The notes: a model not told the origin generated them from the sequence alone. A DNA stretch of 64,000 nucleotides from Planococcus sp. MB-3u-03 (GCF_002833405.1 NZ_CP025135.1:2027501-2091500), one strand, 5' to 3'; shown: positions 1 to 9,243, counted from the stretch's first letter. Program-made: numbers and translations.

Positions 1-996
1 AAACGTTCCTTGAAACGGATGGTCATCTGGGGCGTCAAGGAAATTTCCGGGACGAGCATGATCGCTTCCTTGCCTTCTTCAAGCACTTGGGCGATCGTCT
101 GTAAATAAATCTCCGTTTTTCCACTGCCGGTGATGCCATGAAGCAAAAAGGTTTTTTCCGTGTTGAGCGAGGATTGAATAGCATCGAATGCCGTTTGCTG
201 TTCATCCGTCAAATCCAAGGCGATCTTTTGTTCAATGGCTGTCAGAAGTGAAGGGTCTCTATACGATTCCATAGACGAAAAATTGGCCATGCCTTTTTCC
301 GCCAATGCGTTGATTGTCGGGAGCGAAACACCCGCCAGCTTTTGCAGTTGGGAAGATTCAAAGCTTTGGCCCAAATGTTTCAGGAAAACTCTTGCAGCTT
401 CAATTGCTGCTTGGCGTTCGCTCTTATGGAAATATTTTCTATATCCTCTACAGAATCTGTAATATGGATCATGCGTACTTTTTCACACCGGTTTTCTGCT
501 GGATATTCGTATCCGCCAACACCGTGCCTTTGTCCATTTCCTTTTTCATCAGCCCATAGACCGCTTCCGCTTCCTGGGCACGGACAAAGTCACGCGTGCC
601 GAAATACGGATGCAGCTCTTTCGGCAGCTCTTCAATAGCGGCATTCAACACGAACCGCTTCTCGTATTTGGCGCGAAGTGCTGCTGGCACCATGACTTGC
701 AGGGCATCGATTTCAAAACAGACCGTCTGCCGTTTCATCCACTGTGCAAGCTCGAGCATTTCTCCGTTCAAAACGGGCACGACATCCATCAATTCGTGGA
801 TCGGCTTCAGCCGTTTCGGGTCAAATTCAGATGTTTCTTTGATAGTTGTAATAAAGCCGAGCACTTTGCGGTTGCCAAAAGGCACTTTGACGCGCATGCC
901 CGGCTCGGTGAGCGCCTGGAATTTTTCCGGCACTGCATAATCGAACGGCCGGTCAATCGGATGTGCGGCAACATCGACGATGACTTCGGCAATCAT
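1..996 (-). CDS. priA: Primosomal protein N' (PriA helicase), N-terminal part, cut by the window edge and broken by two apparent frameshifts
   Basis: PriA is the superfamily 2 DNA helicase that reloads the replisome at stalled forks. The start is the ATG at 994-996, overlapping the coaBC stop as ATGA. The first 170 or so residues are the DNA-binding region (MIAEVIVDVAAHPIDRPFDY...). The reading frame stops at 469, but homology continues in the other frames: the Walker A region (HGITGSGKTEIYLQ) and EISLTPQM lie between 1 and 170. Adding one A to the run at 479-483 and one to the run at 430-432 restores a single frame reading through KKVRMIHITDSVEDIENIFHK (split by the first join). Two one-base losses 50 bp apart look like sequencing errors, but a pseudogene cannot be excluded. 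The C-terminus lies outside the window. Confidence 0.9.
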
Positions 997-2192
997 TTTG
1001 CAAATTCCTTTTCAGTGATGAGCGATAGCAAATCGAGCGCAAGCGCTTTTTTCGGCATGACCGGGAAGGTCTTCTCGAATTCCCCGCGCCCGTATACCGT
1101 CACTGCATTCGTATCATGATCAAAGCCCGCTTGGTCTGCACTGACGTCGTTGGCGATGATATAATCAGCATTTTTCCGCTCGAGTTTATCTTTGGCATAG
1201 TGCGCCACATGATCGGTCTCTGCCGCGAAGCCGACCAGGATTTGATGGCTCTTCAGTTGGCCGAGCTGCTGCAGGATATCTGTCGTGCGCTCCAGCTCAA
1301 GAACCGAATTGCCTTCTTTTTTCTTAAGCTTCTGCCCCGCAATAGCCGCCGGGCGGTAATCTGCGACAGCTGCTGTCTTGACAACCAAGTCTGCACTATC
1401 GTATTCACCAAGCACCGCTTCAAGCATCTGCTGTGCGCTCTCGACTTGAACTCGCTTGACACCGCTTGGCACCGGCAATGACACTGGGCCGCTAATCAAT
1501 ATCGTGTCAGCACCGAGTTCCGCTGCCGCTTCTGCCATGGCATAGCCCATCTTGCCGCTTGAAAAATTCGTCAAGAAACGCACCGGGTCGATTCGTTCCC
1601 GAGTCGGCCCAGCCGTCACGACCACTTTCTTGCCTTTTAACGGCTTGTTTTTTGTAAAATGGCCGGCCACCAGTTCAGTGATTTTCTCCGGTTCCTCCAA
1701 ACGCCCTTTGCCGACATAACCACAGGCCAAAAAGCCTTCAGACGGCTCGATGAAACGGATGCCGTCATGATGCAAACGGTCGATATTGCGTTTGACTGCC
1801 GGATGGTCGTACATATGGACGTTCATCGCAGGAGCAACCCAAATCGGTGCAGTCGTCGCAAGTAGCACCGTCGATACCATATCATCGCCTAAACCATTCG
1901 CCATTTTAGCGATCATATTGGCGGTCGCAGGCGCGACGATCACGAGGTCTGCCCAATCCGCCAAATCGATATGGGCAATGACTGAAGAATCTTTTTCATC
2001 GAATGTATCAAAATAGACATCGTTTCTGGACATGACTTGGAACGATAAAGGCTGGACGAATTGCTTCGCCGATTCTGTCATGATGACTTTCACTTCCGCC
2101 CCTGCCTGGGACAATTTGCTGACGAGGGCGACCGCTTTATAGACGGCGATGCCGCCGCTTACACATAATAGGATTTTTCGATTTGCCAACAC
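993..2192 (-). CDS. coaBC: Bifunctional phosphopantothenoylcysteine decarboxylase / phosphopantothenate-cysteine ligase
   Basis: This 399-aa protein catalyses two consecutive steps of coenzyme A synthesis: ligation of cysteine to 4'-phosphopantothenate (CoaB, C-terminal half) and FMN-dependent decarboxylation (CoaC, N-terminal half). The CoaC half begins ILLCVSGGIAVYKA and carries the flavin-domain PAMNVHMYDHPAV stretch near residue 120. The CoaB half begins at GKKVVVTAGPTRERIDPVRF near residue 188. The start is a GTG preceded by AAAGGGTG. The gene sits between rpoZ and priA as in B. subtilis, and its stop overlaps the priA start by four bases, so the two are probably co-translated. Confidence 0.95.
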   Translation of the reverse strand: MLANRKILLCVSGGIAVYKAVALVSKLSQAGAEVKVIMTESAKQFVQPLSFQVMSRNDVYFDTFDEKDSSVIAHIDLADWADLVIVAPATANMIAKMANGLGDDMVSTVLLATTAPIWVAPAMNVHMYDHPAVKRNIDRLHHDGIRFIEPSEGFLACGYVGKGRLEEPEKITELVAGHFTKNKPLKGKKVVVTAGPTRERIDPVRFLTNFSSGKMGYAMAEAAAELGADTILISGPVSLPVPSGVKRVQVESAQQMLEAVLGEYDSADLVVKTAAVADYRPAAIAGQKLKKKEGNSVLELERTTDILQQLGQLKSHQILVGFAAETDHVAHYAKDKLERKNADYIIANDVSADQAGFDHDTNAVTVYGRGEFEKTFPVMPKKALALDLLSLITEKEFAK

Positions 2193-2218
2193 CGCTAAAC
2201 ACCCTTTCTAAACAACAA

Positions 2219-2248
2219 ACTCCCAAAGAACAGTTTCGCTCTGGGAGT
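2219..2248 (-). terminator. Possible hairpin between rpoZ and coaBC
   Basis: On the minus strand a 7-bp stem (ACTCCCA / TGGGAGT) is followed by an interrupted T stretch. It lies between two genes normally co-transcribed, so it may be a weak or partial terminator. Confidence 0.4.
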
Positions 2249-2267
2249 CGTCAATTGAGATCATAAG

Positions 2268-2491
2268 TTAAATTTCGTCTTCGTAAATCGCGGATGCATC
2301 TTGCTGAACCGGCGTCAATGCGCCAGCTGCAATCTCTTCAAGCGCTTTTCCAACCGCTTTATGGGATACGTAGGAATCCAGTTTCTCATCGCCATGTTCG
2401 TGCAATTGGCGGGCTCTCTTGGACGCCAAAGCGACCAGTGAGTATTTCGAATCGATGCGGCTTTTTAGTTTATCAACGGATGGGTATAACA

Positions 2492-2492
<1 letters not shown>
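2268..2492 (-). CDS. rpoZ: DNA-directed RNA polymerase omega subunit
   Basis: This 74-aa protein is the omega subunit, which helps assemble and stabilise beta' in RNA polymerase. It begins MLYPSVDKLKSRIDSKYSLV and contains the conserved ASKRARQL stretch near residue 23. The start is the ATG at 2490-2492 with AAAGGAGA seven bases upstream; a longer in-frame extension to 2585 lies within gmk and has no homology. The start overlaps the gmk stop as TGATG, so the genes are translationally coupled. Confidence 0.95.
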
Positions 2493-3383
<891 letters not shown>

Positions 3384-3440
3384 CTTCCTCACCGCCATCG
3401 ATGCTCAAGTAATATATTCACGCTTAAAACTAACTGTCTT

Positions 3441-3449
3441 ATTATATCA
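3441..3449 (-). promoter_or_regulatory. Candidate extended -10 promoter for remA-gmk-rpoZ
   Basis: On the minus strand TGATATAAT combines an extended -10 (TGn) with a perfect TATAAT, about 55 bases upstream of remA. No good -35 is present, as is common for extended -10 promoters. Confidence 0.5.
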
Positions 3450-3505
3450 TATTCTTCCGTGAAAATGATAAGATGGAACAAAACGATTTGAAAGAGGGAT
3501 TTTTC

Positions 3506-5161
3506 ATGGCATTTGATGGATTATTTACGAAAGCGATGACGAGCGAATTGCAACAGCTCATCACCGGAAGGATTTCAAAAGTTCATCAGCCTAATCAGCT
3601 CGAACTACTCCTGCATATACGCGCACAAGGAAAAAACCATAAATTGCTCATCTCGATCCACCCGTCCTATTCGCGGATTCATTTGACCAACACGGCAAAC
3701 GTCAATCCATCGGAACCGCCGATGTTCTGCATGCTGCTCCGCAAGCATATTGAAGGCGGCGTCATCACAGGCGTCGAGCAGCACGGATCCGACCGGCTGA
3801 TCATCCTGCGCATCCGCGCCCGCAACGAAATCGGCGATGAAATCGAACGCGAGCTCCATGTTGAAATGATGGGCCGGCATTCGAATATCATTTTAGTCGA
3901 CGCCGAACGCGACATGATTCTCGACAGCCTCAAGCATTTGCCGCCGAGCGTCAACTCCTACCGGACGATTTTGCCGGGCCAGGATTATATTTTCCCGCCG
4001 TCCCAAGATAAACAAGATCCATTTGCGGCGGATGCAGACTTCAGCGGACTCACCGACAAGGAAATCGTCTCCCAGTTTGCCGGCTTTTCCCCGCTGACGG
4101 CGAAAGAGCTGAACTACCGGCTCGAACAGGATCCGGAAAGCGCAGCTGCCTTTTTGCAGGATTTCAATGCTCCGGAACCGACCGGCTATTACGTCGAACA
4201 GCAAGGAAAAAGCTATTTTTCCGCAACAGAATTGACGCATCTCGGACAGGACAATATGCGTTTTGACAATTTATCCGAACTGCTCGACCGGATTTTTTAT
4301 GCGAAAGCCGAGCGCGACCGTGTCAAACAACAGGCAGGCGATTTGGAGCGCTGGCTTCAAAACGAAATCTCCAAATTGAAACTAAAGCTGAAAAAGCTTC
4401 AGAAAGAACAGGACCAAGCACAAAAACGCGATCAATTGCAATTGAACGGCGAATTGATCATGGCCAATCTGCACACCATCAAAAAGGGAATGAAACAAGC
4501 GGAAGTCGTCAATTATTATAATGAAGAAACTGTGACGATCACGCTCGACCCGCGCAAGACACCGATCGAGAATTCCCAGAAATACTACTCGCGTTACCAA
4601 AAAGCCAAAACGGCCGTCGTCAAAACGCATGAGCAAATCGAAAAGACCGAAGAAGACATCCGCTATTTCGAATTGCTCATGCAACAAGTGCAACAGGCGG
4701 GGCTCTCCGATATCGAAGAAATCCGCGAAGAATTGGCTGAACAAGGCTATATGAAAGCACAGAAATCGAAGAAAAAGAAAAAGCCGCAAAAGCCGAATGT
4801 CGAGCATTATGTATCGAGCACCGGCATTCCGATTTCAGTCGGCAAAAACAATAAACAAAACGATTATGTGACCTTCAAGGTCGCATCGAAATCCGATACA
4901 TGGCTGCATACGAAAGACATTCCAGGGTCCCATGTCATCATCCACTCGCAAGAACCGGATGAAGACACCATCCTAGAAGCTGCCAGCATCGCCGCTTATT
5001 TCAGCAAAGCGCGCGAATCCGCTTCCGTCCCGGTCGATTACACCGAAGTCCGCCAAGTGAAAAAACCGAGCGGCGCCAAGCCGGGCTTCGTGATTTATTT
5101 CGAACAGAAAACCGTCTACGTCACGCCTGATGAAGACTTGGTGTTGAAATTGAAAAAATGA
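3506..5161 (+). CDS. rqcH: Ribosome-quality-control factor RqcH (NFACT family, YloA/FbpA)
   Basis: This 551-aa protein belongs to the Rqc2/NEMF family. RqcH binds obstructed 50S subunits and directs addition of C-terminal alanine tails that mark nascent chains for degradation; some members were first described as fibronectin-binding proteins. The NFACT-N domain opens at MAFDGLFTKAMTSEL and includes the conserved DR pair in GSDRLIIL near residue 93. A coiled-coil of charged residues spans roughly 270-430, followed by a lysine-rich linker and the NFACT-R domain (SSTGIPISVGKNN, then TWLHTKDIPGSHVII) near 440-500. The ATG at 3506 has AGAGGGA upstream; an in-frame ATG at 3473 adds 11 unconserved residues. 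It is transcribed divergently from remA. Confidence 0.93.
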   Translation: MAFDGLFTKAMTSELQQLITGRISKVHQPNQLELLLHIRAQGKNHKLLISIHPSYSRIHLTNTANVNPSEPPMFCMLLRKHIEGGVITGVEQHGSDRLIILRIRARNEIGDEIERELHVEMMGRHSNIILVDAERDMILDSLKHLPPSVNSYRTILPGQDYIFPPSQDKQDPFAADADFSGLTDKEIVSQFAGFSPLTAKELNYRLEQDPESAAAFLQDFNAPEPTGYYVEQQGKSYFSATELTHLGQDNMRFDNLSELLDRIFYAKAERDRVKQQAGDLERWLQNEISKLKLKLKKLQKEQDQAQKRDQLQLNGELIMANLHTIKKGMKQAEVVNYYNEETVTITLDPRKTPIENSQKYYSRYQKAKTAVVKTHEQIEKTEEDIRYFELLMQQVQQAGLSDIEEIREELAEQGYMKAQKSKKKKKPQKPNVEHYVSSTGIPISVGKNNKQNDYVTFKVASKSDTWLHTKDIPGSHVIIHSQEPDEDTILEAASIAAYFSKARESASVPVDYTEVRQVKKPSGAKPGFVIYFEQKTVYVTPDEDLVLKLKK

Positions 5162-5172
5162 GTTTTGACCTG

Positions 5173-5206
5173 CCCGTACCGGCCTTTTGCCAGTGCGGGT
5201 ATTTCT
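5173..5206 (+). terminator. Terminator after rqcH
   Basis: An 11-bp stem with one mismatch and one wobble (CCCGTACCGGC / GCCAGTGCGGG) is followed by TATTTCTT, 11 bases after the rqcH stop. The T run is imperfect. Confidence 0.7.
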
Positions 5207-5252
5207 TATAAAACCTATTTAGTTTACATAATAATATTATAATAAAATTTAT

Positions 5253-5280
5253 TCGACAAAGCATTGCCCCAAGCTATAGT
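5253..5280 (+). promoter_or_regulatory. Candidate promoter for the amino-acid ABC importer
   Basis: TCGACA, 16 bases, then TATAGT lies about 45 bases before the TTG start, in an AT-rich stretch. An alternative pair is TTGCCC, 17 bases, TATCTT starting a few bases downstream. Confidence 0.4.
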
Positions 5281-5323
5281 TAATGCTATCTTTTTATAGG
5301 ACATCAATTAAGGGGGCCTATCA

Positions 5324-6172
5324 TTGAATATCATGACGAAACGAACATACATAACTGCCGCCCTGTTCGGCACGGCAGCAATTGCATTATCAGCTTGCGG
5401 AGATGAAGCTGCAGAAACTGAACAGCCATCGGAATGGGACGGCATCCAGGAAGAAGGCGTCTTGACTGTCGGTACTTCCGGAACGCTGTTGGCCACTTCG
5501 TTCCGCGACGAGGAAAGCGGAGAATTGACGGGCTTTGAAGTTGAAGTCGTACGGGAACTCGGCGAACGCCTGGACCTTGAAATCGAATTCCGCGAACTCG
5601 GATTCGACGAAATGTTGACAAGCGTCAGTACGGGGCAGCTCGATATGGCAGCGAACGATATCGAGGTGACGGAAGACATGACCGATCAATTCCTGTTCTC
5701 CACTCCGATCAAATATTCCTACGGGACGGCAGTCGTCCGAAAAGATGACTTATCCGGCATCGAATCACTGGAAGACTTGGAAGGCAAAAAAGCAGCCGGC
5801 GTCTCGACATCGGTCTATATGCAGATCGCCCGCGATTATGGGGCGGAAGAAGTGACCTATGACAACGCGACAAATGAAATCTATCTGCGCGATGTGTCGA
5901 TCGGCCGAACCGACGTCATCCTAAACGATTATTATTTATCGACTTTCGGAGTGGCAGCTTTCCCGGAGCTCAACATCACCATCCACCCGGACATCAAATA
6001 CTTGCCTTCTGAAGTCGGCCTTGTCGTCAATGAAGACAACGAAGAATTGCTTGAACAAGTGAATGCGACGCTCGAGGAAATGCTGTCGGACGGCACCATC
6101 AGCGAGATTTCAGCTGAGTTTTTCGACGGAGCCGATGTCTCCATTGAACCAGACATCGAAGAGGAAAACTAA
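5324..6172 (+). CDS. Amino-acid ABC transporter substrate-binding lipoprotein
   Basis: This 282-aa protein is a periplasmic-binding-protein-like lipoprotein of family 3 (polar amino acids, cystine or glutamine type). It has a signal peptide ending in the lipobox ALSAC near residue 25. Conserved solute-binding stretches follow: GVLTVGTSG near 46, LTGFEVEVVRELGERL near 68, FDEMLTSVSTGQLDMAANDI near 93, and SIGRTDVILNDYYLS near 190. The TTG at 5324 is preferred because AGGGGG lies seven bases upstream; the ATG at 5333 would be 16 bases away. It forms an operon with the downstream permease. No ATP-binding gene follows, so it must borrow an ATPase or have lost it. The substrate cannot be stated from sequence. 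Confidence 0.88.
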   Translation: MNIMTKRTYITAALFGTAAIALSACGDEAAETEQPSEWDGIQEEGVLTVGTSGTLLATSFRDEESGELTGFEVEVVRELGERLDLEIEFRELGFDEMLTSVSTGQLDMAANDIEVTEDMTDQFLFSTPIKYSYGTAVVRKDDLSGIESLEDLEGKKAAGVSTSVYMQIARDYGAEEVTYDNATNEIYLRDVSIGRTDVILNDYYLSTFGVAAFPELNITIHPDIKYLPSEVGLVVNEDNEELLEQVNATLEEMLSDGTISEISAEFFDGADVSIEPDIEEEN

Positions 6173-6186
6173 AGGAGGCCACTTTC

Positions 6187-6864
6187 ATGAGCGATATCGA
6201 ATGGGGGCTGTTATTTGATCCTGAACTTGCGATCAATTCCCTGCCCTATGTGCTCGAGGGCATTTGGTTAACGCTGTTGATTTCAATGGGCAGCATGCTG
6301 GGCGGACTGGTCATCGGCTTTTTCCTGGCGCTCGCCAGGACATCAAAACAGCCGCTGCTCCATCTGCCGGCGCGCCTTTATATTTCCTTTATGCGCGGTG
6401 TGCCGATTCTCGTCATCTTGTTTTTGCTGTATTTCGCACTCCCTGTCATCGGCCTTGAATTCACCGCCTTGCAAGCAGCGCTCATCGGCTTCACGATCAA
6501 TAGCGCCGCCTATATCGCGGAAGTGTTCCGGTCGGCTCTTGCCTCTGTCGACAAAGGCCAATGGGAATCATCCACTGCACTCGGCCTCAGCTATTGGCAG
6601 ACCATGCGCCGGATCATCCTGCCGCAATCGGTGCGCATTGCGGTGCCACCTTTATCGAATGTCTATTTGGACCTGATCAAAGCATCATCGCTCGCGGCCA
6701 TGATCACGGTGCCTGAGATTTTCCAAAAAGCGCGAATTGTCGGCGCACGGGAATACGACCTGTTGACGTTGCTCATCCTGGTCGCACTCATCTACTGGGC
6801 CATCTGCACAGTCATGACCGTGCTGCAGAACTATCTGGAAAAACGCTACGCTGAATACCTATAA
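6187..6864 (+). CDS. Amino-acid ABC transporter permease (HisM/TcyB-like)
   Basis: This 225-aa integral membrane protein is the permease of a polar amino-acid importer. Several hydrophobic helices are visible (for example IWLTLLISMGSMLGGLVIGFF near 27-47 and a VPILVILFLLYFALPVIGL segment near 70). The EAA-type loop that contacts the ATPase is the EVFRSALASVDKGQWESSTALGLS stretch near 113-136 (given as its two ends, EVFRSALA and ALGLS). The start has AAAGGAGG upstream and lies 14 bases after the lipoprotein stop. The intact ATPase-contact loop implies that a partner ATPase exists elsewhere. Confidence 0.9.
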   Translation: MSDIEWGLLFDPELAINSLPYVLEGIWLTLLISMGSMLGGLVIGFFLALARTSKQPLLHLPARLYISFMRGVPILVILFLLYFALPVIGLEFTALQAALIGFTINSAAYIAEVFRSALASVDKGQWESSTALGLSYWQTMRRIILPQSVRIAVPPLSNVYLDLIKASSLAAMITVPEIFQKARIVGAREYDLLTLLILVALIYWAICTVMTVLQNYLEKRYAEYL

Positions 6865-6868
6865 ACCT

Positions 6869-6902
6869 AAAACCGCACCGGAACTTTATCCGGTGCGGTT
6901 TT
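6869..6902. terminator. Bidirectional terminator, left copy of a duplicated pair
   Basis: A 13-bp AT-flanked stem (AAAACCGCACCGG / CCGGTGCGGTTTT) with an AACTTTAT loop lies just after the permease stop. The same 34 bases recur exactly at 7286-7319, on the other side of the inserted element. It ends transcription of the plus-strand ABC operon. Confidence 0.85.
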
Positions 6903-7285
6903 CAGAGTGTTGAAGAAGTCTATTAATCCATTACGAATTAGAATGAAGTGTTTTTTTCTACATTCAAAAATCAATGATCTTTCTAAGTATTTGGAGAAGC
7001 GTTCGCTCGTAACCCCTTCTGCTCAATAATGCTGCGCATTACTTTCGCAAAGATAAGGTCTCCCGTAGGTCGACCTTATCTTTCCAGTGGATCAGCGAGA
7101 CGACTGAGACCCCGCAAGGAATGAATGAGCGAAGTTTAGCTGAGCACATTCATTTGCGACGCATCTGCCACGCAGATGTGAGAGCACAAGGGTTTCAAAG
7201 CGACTGAGGAGGCTCGATTCCCGCCCCACGGAAAGCGAGCGATAAGCTTCGGAAAATACGGTTTCCTGAGTTTCTTGACAGCCTG
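6903..7285. mobile_element. Non-coding intergenic element, copy 1, inserted between two identical terminators
   Basis: This 383-bp segment is closely similar to 56936-57242. Both begin CAGAGTGTTGAAGAA and share long blocks, such as GGAGAAGCGTTCGCTCGTAA, CTCCCGTAGGTCGAC, GATCAGCGAGACGAC and GGAAAGCGAGCGATAAGCTT. Copy 1 has about 75 extra bases near 7120-7195. An internal hairpin with a perfect 11-bp stem lies at 7050-7082. The left end and the inverted right end match at about 11 of 15 positions, resembling weak terminal inverted repeats. No convincing gene lies inside; open frames here overlap repeat sequence and lack ribosome sites. It resembles the GC-rich dispersed intergenic repeats known in Bacillales, but I cannot assign a named family. 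Confidence 0.75.
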
Positions 7286-7323
7286 AAAACCGCACCGGAA
7301 CTTTATCCGGTGCGGTTTTTTTA
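7286..7323. terminator. Bidirectional terminator, right copy of a duplicated pair
   Basis: Its first 34 bases are identical to 6869-6902, with a longer T run that overlaps the stop codon of the convergent VOC gene. It probably serves as that gene's terminator. Confidence 0.85.
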
Positions 7324-7731
7324 TTCGAATGCCTCGTCTTCCATATACATGACTTCCCATAAATGGCCGTCCGGGTCGTGAAAACTCCAAGAATACATAA
7401 ACTTATTGTCCATCGGCTCGTTTGCGGAACTGCCGCCGGCTGCCATCGCTTTTTCCACCCATTCATCAACGGCCTCCCGGCTAGACGCCGATAAGGCAAT
7501 GATCGCCTCTGCACATTTGGATGTGTCGGCAATGTCTTTATGGGTGAAGCTTTTGAAGAAGTCTTCCACCAGCAGCATGGCGTACATATTGTGGCCGATG
7601 ATCATGCAGGTGGCGTTATTGTCCGTCATCCGCTCATCGAAATCAAAGCCCATCTCGCCAAAAAACTTCATCGATCTCTCCAAATCCTTAACCGGCAAAT
7701 TAACGAAAATCTGGTTCGCTTGAATGGCCAT
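7321..7731 (-). CDS. VOC-superfamily protein (glyoxalase / bleomycin-resistance fold)
   Basis: This 136-aa protein has the paired beta-alpha-beta-beta-beta modules of the vicinal oxygen chelate fold. It begins MAIQANQIFVNLPVKDLERS, continues with FFGEMGFDFDERMTDNNA, and ends in the typical SFHDPDGHLWEVMYM strand. Members include glyoxalase I, dioxygenases and antibiotic-binding proteins, and the substrate cannot be predicted here. The start has GCGGAGA upstream. It is convergent with the ABC permease, with the repeat element between them, and lies 71 bases from the dsdA stop. Confidence 0.85.
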   Translation of the reverse strand: MAIQANQIFVNLPVKDLERSMKFFGEMGFDFDERMTDNNATCMIIGHNMYAMLLVEDFFKSFTHKDIADTSKCAEAIIALSASSREAVDEWVEKAMAAGGSSANEPMDNKFMYSWSFHDPDGHLWEVMYMEDEAFE

Positions 7732-7802
7732 GTCTCCGCTTCCCTTCTTTTTCGTTTATCGTTCACTCTCCTATTCGTGGAATGAACTGAAAATCCTGCC
7801 TA

Positions 7803-9134
7803 TCATTTCAGTTTCTTCAACCCTCTTGCATAAAATCCTGCCATCTCTTGTTCGGGGACGAGCGCCCCTCCTGTCAGCCAAACGATATGTGTCGCTTTTT
7901 CCGGATCGATGCCATGGTCTTCAGTATAGTTTGTCGCTGCCATCATGAACGGCCCGGCAAACCCGGCTGCTGCGGAAGGTTCGATTTTGATTTCTTCGCT
8001 ATCCTTCAGCATGGCGAGCAGCGGAAACAACTCTTCATCTTCGACCGTCGCAATCCCTGAAATCAATTGCTCAGAACTTGTCGACGCGAAGCTCGATGCC
8101 CTGCCGACTGCGAGCCCGTCCGCTTCTGTCCTGTTGTCGATACCAATGTCCTGGACGCAGATGCCGCTCTTCAAGCCCGTCATGAGACCGAGCAAGACAG
8201 CCGGCGAATGCGTCGGTTCGATGAACACCGGGTGGACGTGATCACCGAACATGTGGCGCAGCCCGAATGCGATCCCTCCTGGTGCACCGCCGACACCGCA
8301 TGGCAAGTAGACGAATAGCGGATGCTCTTTGTCTACCGGAATATCCCTTTGTTCCAGTTGATGTTTCAAACGAAGTGCCGCCACGCTATAGCCGAGAAAC
8401 AATTCGCGTGATTTCTCGTCATCGACAAAATAACCGTTCGGCAGATGAAGCGTCTCTTCGCGACCTGCCGTGACCGCTTCACTGAAGTCGCCGCTGAATT
8501 CGACGACGCGGACGCCTTTTTTCCGAAGCAATTCTTTTTTCCACCCTTTGGCATCGGCTGACATATAGACGGAGACCTTGAAGCCGAGCTCGGCACTGAT
8601 GATGCCGATGCTAAGCCCCAAATTACCGGTCGAGCCGACGCCGACAGGATAGCTTCCGAAGAATTTTTTTGCTTGTTCCGTTGCAAACCATTCATAAGAA
8701 TCCTCATGCGTAATAAGCCCTTCTTTTAGTGCCAGGTTCTCTGCATAGCACAGCACTTCAAAAAATCCGCCTCGTGCCTTCACCGATCCTGCAACGGGCA
8801 GTTCGTTGTCGCATTTGACGTATAATTTTCCTGGCAGCTGCTGGCCGTAATACGATTCCAATTGCGTATGCATGTGCTCGGCTTCCCGCAATTCCGATTC
8901 GATGATCCCTCCCGTTTTAACCGTCTCGGGGAACACTTTCACCAAATACGGGGCGAAGCGCATCCACAATTGCTCCGCCTCCTCCAGGTCATCGATCGTC
9001 ACCGGCAAGCCTTGTACTTGATCCATTTCCCTGCGCTTCGGGTTCAGCCAGACGACTGGCTTCAAGTCGAGCAAATCTGCCATCAGCGGATGCTCATCCG
9101 TCCATTTGTGGATTTCTTGTTTGGTAAGCCCCAT
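7803..9134 (-). CDS. dsdA: D-serine ammonia-lyase (D-serine dehydratase)
   Basis: This 443-aa PLP enzyme converts D-serine to pyruvate and ammonia, which detoxifies D-serine. The PLP lysine lies in VAGSVKARGG near residue 114. A glycine-rich phosphate-binding loop follows in GVGSTGNLGLSIGI near 165, and LPCGVGGAPGG lies near 275. The length fits DsdA rather than the shorter threonine-dehydratase-like enzymes. The ATG has TAAGGAGG upstream. No DsdC-type regulator or D-serine permease is adjacent, so it appears to be transcribed alone. Confidence 0.92.
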   Translation of the reverse strand: MGLTKQEIHKWTDEHPLMADLLDLKPVVWLNPKRREMDQVQGLPVTIDDLEEAEQLWMRFAPYLVKVFPETVKTGGIIESELREAEHMHTQLESYYGQQLPGKLYVKCDNELPVAGSVKARGGFFEVLCYAENLALKEGLITHEDSYEWFATEQAKKFFGSYPVGVGSTGNLGLSIGIISAELGFKVSVYMSADAKGWKKELLRKKGVRVVEFSGDFSEAVTAGREETLHLPNGYFVDDEKSRELFLGYSVAALRLKHQLEQRDIPVDKEHPLFVYLPCGVGGAPGGIAFGLRHMFGDHVHPVFIEPTHSPAVLLGLMTGLKSGICVQDIGIDNRTEADGLAVGRASSFASTSSEQLISGIATVEDEELFPLLAMLKDSEEIKIEPSAAAGFAGPFMMAATNYTEDHGIDPEKATHIVWLTGGALVPEQEMAGFYARGLKKLK

Positions 9135-9201
9135 GTCTACCGCCTCCTTATCGTTAGTTGTACCATACCACTTTTCGCTTTCTTTATTTCCCTGACCAGC
9201 T

Positions 9202-9243
9202 AAAAAAAACCTTCGCCCATCCTGTTGATGGGCGAAGGTTTTC
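9202..9243 (-). terminator. Terminator of the pyr operon
   Basis: A long stem (AACCTTCGCCCATC with its complement) and a T run of eight lie immediately after the pyrE stop on the minus strand. Confidence 0.92.

Noticed and set aside
421..490. Programmed frameshifting in priA
   Set aside because: The A run looks slippery, but a second break lies 50 bp away and other genes show the same deletion-only pattern, so errors are the simpler explanation.
610..1119. A 169-codon open frame on the plus strand across priA and coaBC
   Set aside because: It is antisense to two clear genes, with no recognisable domain.
3473..3505. Longer rqcH start
   Set aside because: The upstream ATG adds residues absent from the family and lies before the good AGAGGGA ribosome site.
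6903..7285. Insertion sequence or prophage remnant with transposase
   Set aside because: No transposase, recombinase or phage gene fragment is visible in either copy or nearby.
7092..7532. A 146-codon minus-strand frame running through the repeat element into the VOC gene
   Set aside because: It overlaps the VOC gene in another frame and reads through repeat and terminator sequence.
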